Origin: Closterium sp. Naga37s-1
Lineage: Eukaryota; Streptophyta; Zygnematophyceae; Desmidiales; Closteriaceae
Reading direction: 5' to 3'
Assembly (NCBI GenBank): GCA_947471745.1
Contig: CANJKZ010000532.1
Coordinates: 72,001 to 136,000 of the forward strand
Length of the DNA stretch: 64,000 nt
The position numbers were made by a program, and so were the translations under genes. Below, piece after piece: positions 44,312 through 54,983 of the stretch. Numbering within the stretch: position 1 is the first letter of the stretch; each line of letters begins with the position of its first letter. Under the pieces are notes generated by a model, which made no database searches, was not told the DNA's origin, and was given only the letters and a program-made list of their open reading frames with translations.

Positions 44312-45254
44312 CGCCTGCACGGGATACCAGCAGCGATTATCAGCGACAGGGACACGAAGTTCACCAGCAACTTCTGGAAGAACCTCTGGGAGCAGTTCGG
44401 GACCAGGCTACTGTTCAGTTCGTCGTACCACCCCGAGACCGACGGTCAAACGGAGCGGACGAATCAGATAAAGGAGCAGTTGATTTGTGCCACGTGCGAC
44501 GACCCCACGACTTGGGAGCAGCAGCTGCCGCTGATCGAGTTTGCGTACAACAATGCCACGTCAGCGACGACGCAGCAGTCCCCCTTCTACCTGAACTACG
44601 GGCAAAACCCAACAGTGCCCATGACGCCGAGTCCGGACAACCCAACACCACGTGCACAGCAATTCGCCGAAATTCTGCAAGCTGACCGCACCAGAGCCGC
44701 AGAAGCAATTAAAAAAGCAAATGTTATTGCTAAGCGCAACGCTGACCGCCACCGCCGCCCAGTCACATACCTGTCAGGGGATTAAGTACTGCTCGACACG
44801 CAAAATCTGCGACTGCCCGACGTACCAAAACTGCGACCGCACTACTGTGGCCCATTCCAAATCAGCCACATGATCACGCCGGTAATTGCGCACCTACTGT
44901 TACCGACCGACTGGTACATCAACCCATCGTTCCACGTCAGCCTACTTCGCCCATACATCCCAACCACCAGCCAATTGCCTCGTCACCGCCCGCATTCCAT
45001 GACTCGCCCTGCATCAGAGCCGATCATCGAGCCCGAAAAAATTCTGAGCCATCGGATTCGCCACCCCACGGGAATCAAGAGGATTGAATTCCTCGTTCGG
45101 TGGAAGGACCGCACGCCAACTGAAGATAGCTGAGTGCCCCTGGCCAACATCGAAAACCACCCTGCCCTGCAAGTGTACCTGAGGAGCCAGGGATTCCGCG
45201 ATATACACGCACTCGTGTAGCGGAGGGGGCTTCTTGAGGGGGGGGGGGGGGTAG

Positions 45255-45582
45255 TGTAAGGAATTTTCTCGGCATTCCTTACGGAGCCCGACTACATCGC
45301 GTACAGCAACAGCCGTTGTTCGCCCGTTACTGCTAACGGGACTTCGCCAACCTCGTGCGCACTGTTTTGCCAAACCTCGCACTGCTGGCCCGGCCGTGTC
45401 GGCCTACGCTTCGGGACTAGCCCGAGCCTCGCTGCCAGCGTAGCACTAGCTAGCTCGCACGCACCGCGTTACCGTTTGCATGTTTCGCGTATAAATATTC
45501 GCTCATGCCTTCGCTCACATCTTTGTACTCGTTTGACACTTTAGTGCAATCCTCGCTACCTCGATCCATTGCACCCGTAAGA
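45255..45582 (+). repeat. gypsy-2 3' LTR
   Basis: About 97% identical to 35399-35726. It ends GTAAGA, one base off the expected CA terminus. Confidence 0.88.
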
Positions 45583-45641
45583 GTAAGCAAAGCTATCTGA
45601 GGGTGGGTCATATTTATTCATTCACATTTGACTAGCGTCAG

Positions 45642-46583
45642 TGTAAGGAAAATTCCTTTTCCTTACTTCGCATCCCTGCTCAACGCGTACATCACTGTAG
45701 CACCACAGTCAGCACCGTTACCACTCGCAACCCTCGCATCGACAATCCGCCCGCCACCTTCGCACATCGCACCCCGACCTCACGGCTCGGCGGGTAACCC
45801 GCGCTCCGGGCCTCCGCTTCGACACTTTTTCCCAACCTCAGTCCCAGGCCCGTCGCGCAACAACCACACTCCATTACCGTTACCACTGTAGTTTCGCTAT
45901 ATATTCTTCGCTCATGCCTTCGCTCATTGTACTCTTGCTTCGATAGTGCAATTCTCGTTCGTTCACTCAATTGCACTCGTAACACTTGGTATTCAGAGCC
46001 TACGATCTCCTCTCGGACCGCACCCACACCTTCGCTTCCCCACTATCTCAATTTTTGGGGGGGGGTAGACGTCTCTCAGCGACACAGCACCGCCGCTCGT
46101 AGTGATCTCTCGTAAGCACGCACGGCCACGACCGAGGCTCTCGCTGAGCTCGCCCGACACCCCCGCCATGGCCGAATTCACGCTCGCCACATTGACGCAG
46201 GAGCAGCTCGACCGTCTGGTGCGCCAACTCGAAGATTCGGCGCTCGAAATTGCGACGCTCACGGCGGAACGTGACTCCGCGCGTCAGCAATCAACGATGA
46301 ACACTCCAGCGCCACCACACGCATCGACAAATGCATCTGCACAATCAGACGAGCCGATCGTCATCTCGTCCGGCACACCAACACAAAACAACAGCGTGGG
46401 ACAGCGCTCAGGCGCAGCCAGCGATGGCGCCGCCCAGCCGATGCCTGGCATGGGAGGAAACAGGGTCGCACCAAGCCCGCGGGAGCCTCGCGAAGCCCGT
46501 CGGCACGTGGAGTTCGCGGCGACAAGTGGCGAACAGGCCATTATGGCACCAATGCCACTCAAGCCGCAACGCCCGCCCTTCTG
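45642..46583 (+). mobile_element. Truncated Ty3/gypsy 'gypsy-3' (5' LTR, primer site, start of gag)
   Basis: LTR 45642-45984 starts TGTAAGGAAAATTCC and ends CTCGTAACA. It is followed by CTTGGTATTCAGAGCC, a primer site with an extra T compared with gypsy-1/2. The leader and gag N-terminus are homologous to gypsy-2/4 but clearly diverged. Homology stops at about 46583, where unrelated DNA begins. No pol and no 3' LTR. Confidence 0.82.
46168..46583 (+). pseudogene. gypsy-3 Gag N-terminal fragment
   Basis: Opens MAEFTLATLTQEQLDRLVRQ, parallel to the gypsy-2/4 Gag, then a coiled coil (LEIATLTAERDSARQQ), a Pro/Ser linker and MPLKPQRPPF, where the others continue into CFDPSQRGG and the capsid. The capsid and knuckle are lost at the breakpoint. 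Confidence 0.78.
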
Positions 46584-46933
46584 TTCAAGGGTAGTTTACC
46601 CTAAACAGACCCCCAACCTTATCTCAACCCTATCTTCATCCAACTCATCCAAGATTTCCTAGATTTCCTTGTGCCACGTGGCACTCTAGTTCTCTTGCCT
46701 TCCAATTCCTAGTCCCACAATCTACTTTCCAACCTTGTTTCTTGCATGCTACTTAAACCTTGCTTGTATTTGACATTATCAATCAATTCTCATTCAACTC
46801 TTCTTCAATTACTCAGTAACTTCTTCGCCTATTTCGCCAATAGTTCTTTCGCCAAAGTCTTCCGCCGCGTTTCATCCTCGACTTAGTCGACCCCGCTAAT
46901 TCTTTAGCGGACTTAGGCCGTCGGGCCTAACAG
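46584..46933. repeat. Possible solo LTR of another family
   Basis: About 350 bp between TGTTCAAGGGTAG (from about 46581) and GTCGGGCCTAACA (ending 46931), so TG...CA bounded, AT-richer than its flanks, with a TATA-like ATGCTACTTAAACC near 46745. It begins exactly where gypsy-3 homology stops. No target duplication and no primer site follow, so the call is tentative. Confidence 0.35.
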
Positions 46934-47924
46934 TATAAGTAGCACGGAACTGTACTTGTTCCTTGTTCTTCGAAAGAAAACGAGGCAGCTCGTCCGACGA
47001 ACAGCTCCGCTTCGCAAACTTTGGAGGGTTGAAGTGGATCATCATCATCAGGGGGGTAGGAGATTCCCTTTTGCGGCGTCGACGAGATGCCTGCACCGAA
47101 GCAACCACCAGGTCTCGTTGATGAAGATTGACGGCCCAAATTCCAGGAGGTGTTGCCGTTTTTCAGTTCCGTGACAACCCCAGGGCTGGATTGGTTACAC
47201 TTCCCCTAATGGCGGACTTGCATCCGCTGACGTGGTTTTTTTTTGCGATCACCCAGCCCCCTCAACCACTTTGTGGGTGTGATGATTTGTTCATCCCATT
47301 CCTTGATTTTTACATAGCGTGTTGAGCTCTCCACGGTCTGTGATTTTTAGCTACAGTAAAACGTTGGATCCAGGAACCTGAATTGGTGGATTGTCGCCCT
47401 TCTATCTTCTGTTGAGGTTGTTGACCGGATGGTTGGAGACCTGGGCGAGGAGGGGCACCCTGTTTGGATGGCTGACGGAAGTTTTCCCCCTCGGAACAAC
47501 CCCAATCAGCTGCTGACCGATTGCTGCGCACCTCCGCGCAGGTAGCGTTGGCGCGCTGTGAACGAGCGGAACCTGGATGAGTTGAGCGGGCAATCAGCGC
47601 ACAAACCCCAAAGCTTCGCTGGACTGGACTCCCCTGCCGGGAGGATTTCCTTATCTCCTGTCTTGCCCATCACTCTCCTCCTTTTCATGTCTCCCCAATT
47701 CAGGGGCTATGGAGCTTCCGTAAGTAAGCCTTGAACCAGTTACTTGTGACCCAATTAGTTAAGTCACTATGTTCCTCTAGGTTTATCTTTACTGGATAAG
47801 ACCATGGACGACTTCCGTCCTCCCTCTTCCTCTTCCACCCTCTGTCCTCGTGGGCGGGGGGTTCTTTCAACCAAGGCTGTGCTGCAGCCGCCAGCTTTAT
47901 GATTTCAGTGGGTCGGCTTTGCCC
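46934..47924 (+). promoter_or_regulatory. Upstream region and leader of the DYRK-like kinase gene
   Basis: No protein family recognised. A short upstream ORF at 47804-47902 (MDDFRPPSSSSTL, 32 codons) is out of frame with the kinase ORF and ends before ATG 47925, so it could damp translation. The kinase frame is open back to about 47850 but has no ATG there. Confidence 0.4.
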
Positions 47925-48013
47925 ATGGGGCAAGCTTGGGAGGGGTCGGGTGGGATGGGTCCTGGATTCGCCTCGAAGCAGCATCAGTGGGCAAACCAGT
48001 GCCCTTCCACTCT

Positions 48014-48045
<32 letters not shown>

Positions 48046-51000
48046 CTCGGCGGCGGCGGCGGCAGCAGCAGCAGCATCAGCACGAGCAGCAGCAGCAGCA
48101 GCAGTTCCAGGAGCAGCCTCCAGTCCAGTCAGGCGTTAGCTATGTGCCTACTAGATCTGAGTGCTTGCTAGCTACTGGGCAACCGGCCCCTCCTCAGTTA
48201 CCCACACCTTCCTCCTTCCTCCCTGACGTTTCGTCTGCTTCCCTCTGCGCGCCTTCTCTTCCTCCAGGTCAATCCCCTCGTTGGTCCTCCGCCTTTGTTT
48301 CCCTTCCGCTCTCGTCCCTTCCCGCGTTTACCTCCTCTCACGATACCTCGATCCCTTCCGGAAACCCTAGTTCGTTTGTGTCCTCCCACGTCCTTGCGCC
48401 GTCGTGTGTCGCGAGTCAGGTGCCGCTAGGCTCTCGTCCCGTGTCAGATACTTCATCTGCTTTTGTTCCTTACCGTCGGCCCTCCTCGCTTCGTGAATTG
48501 CCTCCTTGTCGCGCGAGTCAGGCAGTGACTCCTGCTCTTCGCCTGACCGTCGGCCTTCGCTCTTTCTACGGTGGAATAGCTAACGCAGCTTCATCGCGTT
48601 CCAAGTCCTTTTTCCAGCAGCAACAGCAACGGCAGCAGCAGCAGCAGCAGTTGGTAGCACCAAGCGCAGCTGCTGTGCAGTTTTCGGGTTTTGTAGGATC
48701 CGTAACGGGGAATAATTTCGTGCATAGCTCACTTAGTCCTCACGGCGACGTTTTGAATTTGCAAGCGACTGATTATTCTGCAGCAGCTGATCAAATGGCA
48801 AGCGGTGCTGCTGTCTCGGGCGCGCCTTGGCACGGCTCTTACGTGGGGTGGGCCGACAGCAAGCACGGCGACGCAGCCGTTAGTGGTTACATTTCAACAG
48901 TAGGCGATGAATGTTCGAGCCCATATTACCCGGAAACTGCGGGTGTAAATCAAGATGGTTGTTACGTCAGGTACTCCGACTATACCCTCCCCGAAGGCCA
49001 ACTCCACGTTGGTCCGCATCTTCCGCTCCTTGCCGGCCGCTTTCGCTTCCTCCAGTCGCTTTCCGAAGGCGGCTCGGCACGCGTGTTTGTGGCAGAGGAC
49101 ACGTGGCACCCGTCGCAGAGGACGGTGGTGGTGAAGGCGATGCACCGCCATTATCGCGAGGTGGGGCTGCAGGAGCAGCAGCTGCTGCGCTTCCTCAACA
49201 CCATCGTGGATCCCCACGATTCCTGCCGCATCGTGCGTCTCCTCGCGGGTTTCGAGTTTCACGGCCACACGTGCCTCGTGTTAGAGCGCCTGCAAGGCAG
49301 TCTGCTCGAGCACATGTGCCGCCCTGCCGACTCTCCGGGCTCCGCTGCCGCCGCCGCCTCCGCCGCGAACGCCGCCGCTTCCGCTGCGAACGTCGCGGCA
49401 GTCGCAGTTGCCGCGGCAGGGATGACGGCGGGTTCGGGTGAGTCGGCGGCAGGAGGGACGGGCGATCTGGTTGGGGCGGCAGCGGCGGCCGTGTCGGCGG
49501 CGGCGACTGCAGCAGAGACGGCAGCGGAGACGGCAGCGGCTCGGCTGGAGGAGATTCGCAGCCTGGCTCACGATCTGATCGTGTCTATCGCTGCGCTCCA
49601 CGCGTCAGGCATCATTCACGGGGATCTCAAACCGGAAAACATTCTCATGCAGCCGCTCCCGTCCCCCCCCTCCCCCCCTCGCGCGTCTTCTACCTCTGAT
49701 CCGTACGGCCGTTACGACGCGTCTGTTTCTTCTCCGTTCTTCTCCAACACCTCTACCTCCTCTCGTGTCTCCCCCGGCGGTACCGTATCCGCCGTCGCGG
49801 CTGACAACGGTTACTCGCAGTACCCTGCGTCGCTTGGGCTCCTGTCCGCCTCCTCTGTCGGCGATCTTAACGCGTCGCCGTGGACGGGTGGTGCGACGGA
49901 TTCCCAGGCTAAAGCCGATGGGTCGATGGCGGCAGGACGGTCGTCATCGTGGCGCAGCGCGCACGAGTCGGGGACGCCGTCGGGTTACCCGCTGCCCTAC
50001 AGCGGCAGCAGCGGCGGCGCAAGCAGTCGTGCGAGCGCCGCGGCGGCGCCGCCGCAGGTGGCGGCGAAGATCGCGGATTTTGGGAACTCGTTCACGCCGG
50101 AGCAGATCCGCACGCTGTGCCACGACTACAACGTGCAGACGCTCGCGTACCGCGCGCCCGAGGTGCTGCTGGGCGTGCCCTTCTCCGCCGCGATCGACCT
50201 GTGGTCGCTCGGATGCATCCTCGCGGAGCTCGCGACCGGACAGCTGCTCTTCGCGTGCGAGTCCCCGCAGCACCTGCTGCAGCAGATGGTTGCGCTGCTC
50301 GGCGTCGCCCCGCCCGCGTGCCTCTTCGGCTCGGGGAAGTTCTTCCCGAAGCTCACGGCCGCCGCGGGCGTGCCGCGCGTGTGCTGCTGCAGGACGGAGA
50401 GCGGTGGCGGGATGGCGGTGTGCTTCCGCGGGTGCAGCGGAGGAGGGGGAGGTGGTTGGTATGGCGGGGTTGCGGACGGATGCGGCGGGTACTGCGCGCC
50501 GATGGCGTTCAACATCTTCGCTCCTGGGTGCGTGCGCTCGTGCTTCCTTTATTCCACGGAGCGCCAACGACCCATTTGTTTCTCCCTAAGTTCACACACC
50601 CTCTCCTCCTCTCCGTGTTCTTCCGCGTGCAACCGTGTTTATTTGTGTGTCTGTGTGTAGAACGCACTTACTTTTTTTTTCCCGTCGTTTCCCTCCCTCC
50701 CCTCCTCTTCCCCCCTCCACCCTCCCGTCCCCAACCCCCCTGCATTCCCTCATCCGCTTACTCTTTTGTCCCGTCGTTCCTTCCCAACCCCCCCACTTCT
50801 TCCCCCCTCCACACCCCCATCCCCACCCCCCCTGCATTTCCTCATCCGCTTGCTCTTTTGTCCCGTCGTTCTCCCCCCCCCTCCCTTTCCCACTCCACCC
50901 CCCCGTCCCCACCCCCCTTGCATTTCCTCATCCGCTCTGTTCCTCCGCGCAGGCACTCGCACCTGGGGGACGCGCTGGCGGCCGTGGACGCGCAGTTGGC

Positions 51001-51821
51001 GGATCTGGTGGCGGGGCTGCTGCAGTACGACCCGCGCGTGCGACTCTCCGCGCAGCAGGTCCTCGGATTGAGAGCGGTCTTGGGGGAACAGGGGGAGTAT
51101 GGGGTTGGAGTTACTGAGGGTGGCTGTGTGTGGGGCGGGGGAACGGGAAGAGGGTGAGGTTGGCCTGAGGGATTGTGGTAAGGGGGGTCAAAAGATGGCG
51201 TTGATTGTTGTTCGTGTCGAGAAATGTGTCGGCGGCATGCTGTCCGTCTTTGAGCAGCATTGGCATCTCACCTTACCCTTCTCTTTTGTTTGCGTGCCCT
51301 TTATTCTTGGTCTACTTTGCTTCGTTCCAGGCGCTCTCGCACCCTTTCCTGAAGCCCCTGCGCAGCTCTTCCTCCTTCGCCTCCTCCTCCTCGCTCGCCT
51401 CCAAGGACTTCTCGCACCCTCTCACTCCCTGCACCGTGCTCCCCACGCCTGCCCTCGCCTCCCCTCTCACTCTCTACTCCTATCACCCCAACATGCACAC
51501 CATGCCCGTGCCGTCTCTCCTCCTCCCTCCGTCCTTCACCTCTGGCTCCTCCTGGGCCGTTCCCTCTGCTGACGCGGCTACTGTCACGCCAGTTGAAGCG
51601 GCAGCGGCGGCGGCAGGAGCAGGGGGCGCGGGTGGGCACGCGGGAGCTGCTGGTGCGGCGGGTGTACTGCGCGCAAGGGAGGAGGGCTTTGGTTTGTCTG
51701 CGCTGGGGGGCGGTCAGCAGGGGTCGGGTTCTGGTCCGCAGGGGGCGCATGGGCTCTGGTCGTTGCAGCAGGCAGCAACGATAGCTCAGGCGGGAGCAGC
51801 AGCACCGTGCAAAGTTTCCAT

Positions 51822-51856
<35 letters not shown>

Positions 51857-53256
51857 GAGGGCATGGGCAGGAGCGTGTTTCAGCATGGGGCGGTGGTGTG
51901 AATGGTCCGGGAATGGAAGCGAGGAACGGAGCAGCTGGCGAGTCACAGGATCTGTACGCAGCAGCGTCAGCTGCAGCGATGGCGGACGCAGCAGCAGCAG
52001 CAGCGGCGGTAGGGATGAGTGCAGGGGCGAATGGGGACATGAGCGGAGCACACGGGTGGTGGAGCGAGGGGTTGGGTGGGGGTCCGTGGTATGGGGCACA
52101 GCAGGGTTCCGGTGCGGGCGCTGATGGTGGCGCCGCTGCAGCTGCCGCTGCCGCTGCAATGTCTGCGGCCTCTGCAGGTGCCGCGGCAGCAGCTGCAGTG
52201 GCAGCGCATGAGGTTCAGGCGTTGCAGCAAGCCATGTCGAACAGTGCAGCGGCAGCTGCAATGATGAGCTGCTATGGATACGGGATGGCAGGGAATCAGG
52301 AAGGTGCGTACTTGCATGGCGGAGCGGCATTCACGCCTGAGGGTGTGTTTCTCCCGCACTCCCACCTTGTGCCTTTGACCCCGGACCACCTCTCCCTCGG
52401 CCCTCCAGCTCCCGCCGCGGCAGCGCAGACTCACGCGCACTGCATGAGCTTTGCACCTGGTGCTGCTGGCACGGGTGCTTCCGGGCATCCCAAGGGCCTG
52501 GTGTTTGAACCTCTGAGTCCCGTGGCTGGCCGCGCGGGGACGGGCGGGGTGAGCGAGCGGGATGCACGTGGGCTGGTGGACGTGGCGAGTACTGAGCTGC
52601 TGCTGGCGCCGATGACTCCCTGCCAGGCCAGGGAGGGGCACGCGGTGGGATGGGAGAGTGACGCAGCGTCAGGGAGGAAAGGGGCAAGGGGTGCAGGCGC
52701 AGGGACAGGGGCGGGTGCAGGGGCAGGAGCTGGAGCTGGGGCAGGGACGGGGGTGGAATCAGGAACAGAAGTTGGTTCGGGGATGAGCTATGTTGAGCAG
52801 ATGTATGCGGTGTATGAGGCGCAGCAGGGGAGTGCGCATCAGTACGTGGCCAGTGGTTATGAGGGGCTGCAGCAGCAGCAGCAGCAGCAGTATCTTCAGT
52901 ACCCTCAGCACGGGGAATATCAGCAGCAAGTGAAGTTTCAGCAGCAGCAGGAGCAGGAGCAGCAGCATCAGCAGCAGCAGGAGAGGGCACAGCAGCACCG
53001 TTGGGTGATGGGATATGCCAGTGGGTTGTGTGGCATCAGCAGCAACGCCAGGGATAGCTGGACACATCAGGAAGCATCTTTTGCGGGAGAAATGGGAGTA
53101 GCAGGGGCAGCAGCTAGGGTGTGTGACGAGGAGAGCAAGTGGGCGGGCGGGAGGATGGGGGGCGCATGTGGCGTGGAGTACAGTGAGGCACCTTGGCTTG
53201 TTGCGCATGGCAGCATGGGCGGTTGCGCCCCGACGACTGTCAGGTATGCGGTGTGA
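47925..53256 (+). CDS. DYRK-like (CMGC) protein kinase with long polyQ/polyA regions
   Basis: Three exons: 47925-50527, 50953-51058, 51331-53256 (about 1,544 residues; phases match). The N-terminal 370 residues are Gln/Ser/Pro-rich. Kinase domain: GRFRFLQSLSEGGSARVFVA, VVVKAM (ATP Lys), CLVLERLQGSLLEHM, an Ala-rich insert, ASGIIHGDLKPENIL (about 565), a 140-residue Ser/Gly insert, AKIADFGNS (about 718), QTLAYRAPEVLLG, AIDLWSLGCILAEL. Exon 2 and the start of exon 3 give LLQYDPRVRLSAQQ|ALSHPFL, the kinase C-lobe end. The last 600 residues are Gln/Ala/Gly-rich. HGD replaces HCD/HRD; NxQTLxYRAPE resembles DYRK activation loops. Likely nuclear or cytosolic regulator; substrate unknown. Confidence 0.82.
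48018..48115. repeat. CAG-rich tract in kinase exon 1
   Basis: About 30 CAG units, broken by CCTCGGCGGCGGCGG, encode two Gln runs with an Arg spacer. Confidence 0.85.
50688..50935. repeat. Tandem repeat in kinase intron 1, period about 66-75 bp
   Basis: Three copies of GCATT(C/T)CCTCATCCGCT followed by CTTTTGTCCCGTCGTT and a C-rich stretch fill most of the 425-bp intron. Confidence 0.75.
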
Positions 53257-54983
53257 GAAGGTGCGAGAGGGGGCTGGGAGGAGACTAATCTGTGTAGGAT
53301 GTGTTGGGTCGTGGTTGTGGTCATTAGGGCGTGAACTGGTATTGAAGTTGGGATGACAGGGTGGAGAGGTGATGATGGGGAGTGAGGGCAGTGGGGTGCT
53401 GTCAAGGGGCGATGAGCATATTTGACTGTACCTTTCCCCGTTTGTTGGTACCTTGTGGCTCAGGCTGGGTTGGTGATGACCCTGCGCAGCAGGCGGCAGA
53501 TTGGGTTGTGGGGACTGCTGGAAGACTAGATGAGGCATGGGAGGGCTGTAGCGGGGGCTTTGCACTACGTGGTCCTTGCTCGATGTGTCGCTGCTCTCTT
53601 GTTTTGACTCACAGCTCTCTGCTGTGACTCTTGTCTTGATAGAAGATCAATGATGCATTAGCATACCAATGTCTTCACGCCTTCCTGCTTCTTGAAGTGA
53701 ACCTTGTAAGGATTTGCTGAGTTCATTCGCAGTCAGCACTCTCTCTCTGTGCACACATGAAGGTTTTCTTTTTCGGTTATTTGAAATGACAACCATTTGG
53801 TTACTGCTTCTTAAATTGCCTAAAGGAGCGCTCGGCCTTTTAAAGAAGTTTGTCACGCGGCTTGAGAAGTACGAGCCAGAGCTTGGATTGATAAATCTTC
53901 GTTGGCTGCACAACCATATAGATAGATAAACCAGAATAGAGGTGGAATAGCTAATTTTCTTGCATTATACGGGCCTCCACTTCGGGGTGTACGTTAGGGA
54001 AGAGGTTCGCACTAAATCATATGTGACATGTCGAAATTTGTTTCTCTCACAAGGTCTGATTTGCAGCTGCGGCCATCTGCTTGACTACTTCTTGAACTGT
54101 ACACGAGTGCGCACCGAGAAGTCACGCGCTGTTCTGGCTGGGGCGACGCCGCCATCCACACCAGCTTCCGGGCCTGGCCTCTCCCAGTCTCGAGTTGTCA
54201 CAGAAAAAATATATTTTGACGAATTGCAATTGTCCATGTCACAATATTTAGGTGACATGGATTTTACAGACTGCCAAGAATCCCGATTCGAGGTTCCGAG
54301 AATGTGATTCGTACAATTCGTCAACAAAATTTTTGCTGCGCTGTGGGAACTGTTTCAAAAAAATTGCCAGGTTGAACTGCGCATTCGAAAGGCGCAAGGA
54401 TGTACAGTACAGCAGTTCAACTCATGTAGCAATCGAATGGGTGGTCACGAAATGTTTGGCAAACATACCTGGCAAATGTAATGCAGTTGATACGATTAAT
54501 CTCATCCTGGCTGAATGCGACATCAGCCCAATCTGAATGTAGACCTCCCTAGAGCAAGCCGCGGTGGGAATTACTCCCATTCATCAACAAAGCAGCTTGG
54601 TATCGTACCGTTTTAGGGTGGCTCTTGTAGGAAGCACGGTTTTCTTGCTGGTTTTCTTTCTGTACACCCGATTCCTGGAACGAAAGAGAGAGATTGGTAC
54701 AAGTCGGCCCCGAACCAAAACCCCAGTTGTGGTTGTCCCTCCGAAGACGTCGTGCACTTCGACATACTCAGGGCTACTACCCCTATCTACAGTCCTTGGG
54801 AAATTACGTGTTCCCCATGTGACAAGGGCCGTGCCTGGCAGAAGCACCCGCGCCGCCATTGCTGTAGAAAAGCGGCGCTCTCCTCCCCAACAAGCCATTC
54901 CATTAGTGGAAGTGCTCACGTTCACATCACAATTCTCGTGCTTGCTCCTTCCTTCTCGGTCACCTCTTGTTAGTCTGCTCGAC
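53257..54983. other. Intergenic region between kinase and peroxidase genes
   Basis: No gene recognised on either strand. The left part should hold the kinase 3' UTR and the right part the peroxidase promoter. Open frames such as 53960-54307 and 54252-54536 are short and resemble nothing I know. Confidence 0.5.

Larger units (their letters stand above)
37138..45219 (+). pseudogene. gypsy-2 pol, split by copia and three stop codons
   Basis: The pol frame is read here from about 37138: protease (FVDGGASHSL), RT (IDLRGGYHQI; VYLDDILIYS), RNase H (VTDASDIAVG), TGA at 38947-38949 (Arg codon CGA in gypsy-4), RNase H end, integrase zinc finger and core (VTMDFVTGLPS; after the copia DRDTKFTS and ETDGQTERTNQ). 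Copia lies between 39662 and 44312. TAA 44783-44785 and TGA 45131-45133 replace Tyr and Trp codons. The end is chromodomain-like (EFLVRWKDRTPTEDS) up to TAG 45217. The conserved MCIDYRALN has Val for Asp. The frame is otherwise continuous once copia is removed. Confidence 0.86.
35399..45582 (+). mobile_element. Ty3/gypsy retrotransposon 'gypsy-2', carrying a nested copia
   Basis: LTRs 35399-35726 and 45255-45582 (328 bp) differ at about ten sites, mostly C/T transitions. PBS TGGTATCAGAGCC follows the left LTR (35729) and a long G-run (45235-45251) precedes the right LTR. Between them are gag and pol, with a chromodomain-like C-terminus. A 4.65-kb copia splits the integrase. The right LTR ends GTAAGA instead of GTAACA, and no clear target duplication is seen (GCAAG on the left, GTAAG near the right), so the right tip may have been altered. 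At least five nonsense codons. The sister copy, gypsy-4, lies inverted at 56745-63115. Confidence 0.9.

Noticed and set aside
46584..46933. Reading the block as a full 5' LTR of a new element
   Set aside because: No primer-binding site or coding region follows it; kept only as a tentative solo LTR.
51584..53565. Several minus-strand ORFs rich in Leu/His/Pro opposite the kinase C-terminus
   Set aside because: Mirror images of CAG/GCA repeats in the kinase exon.
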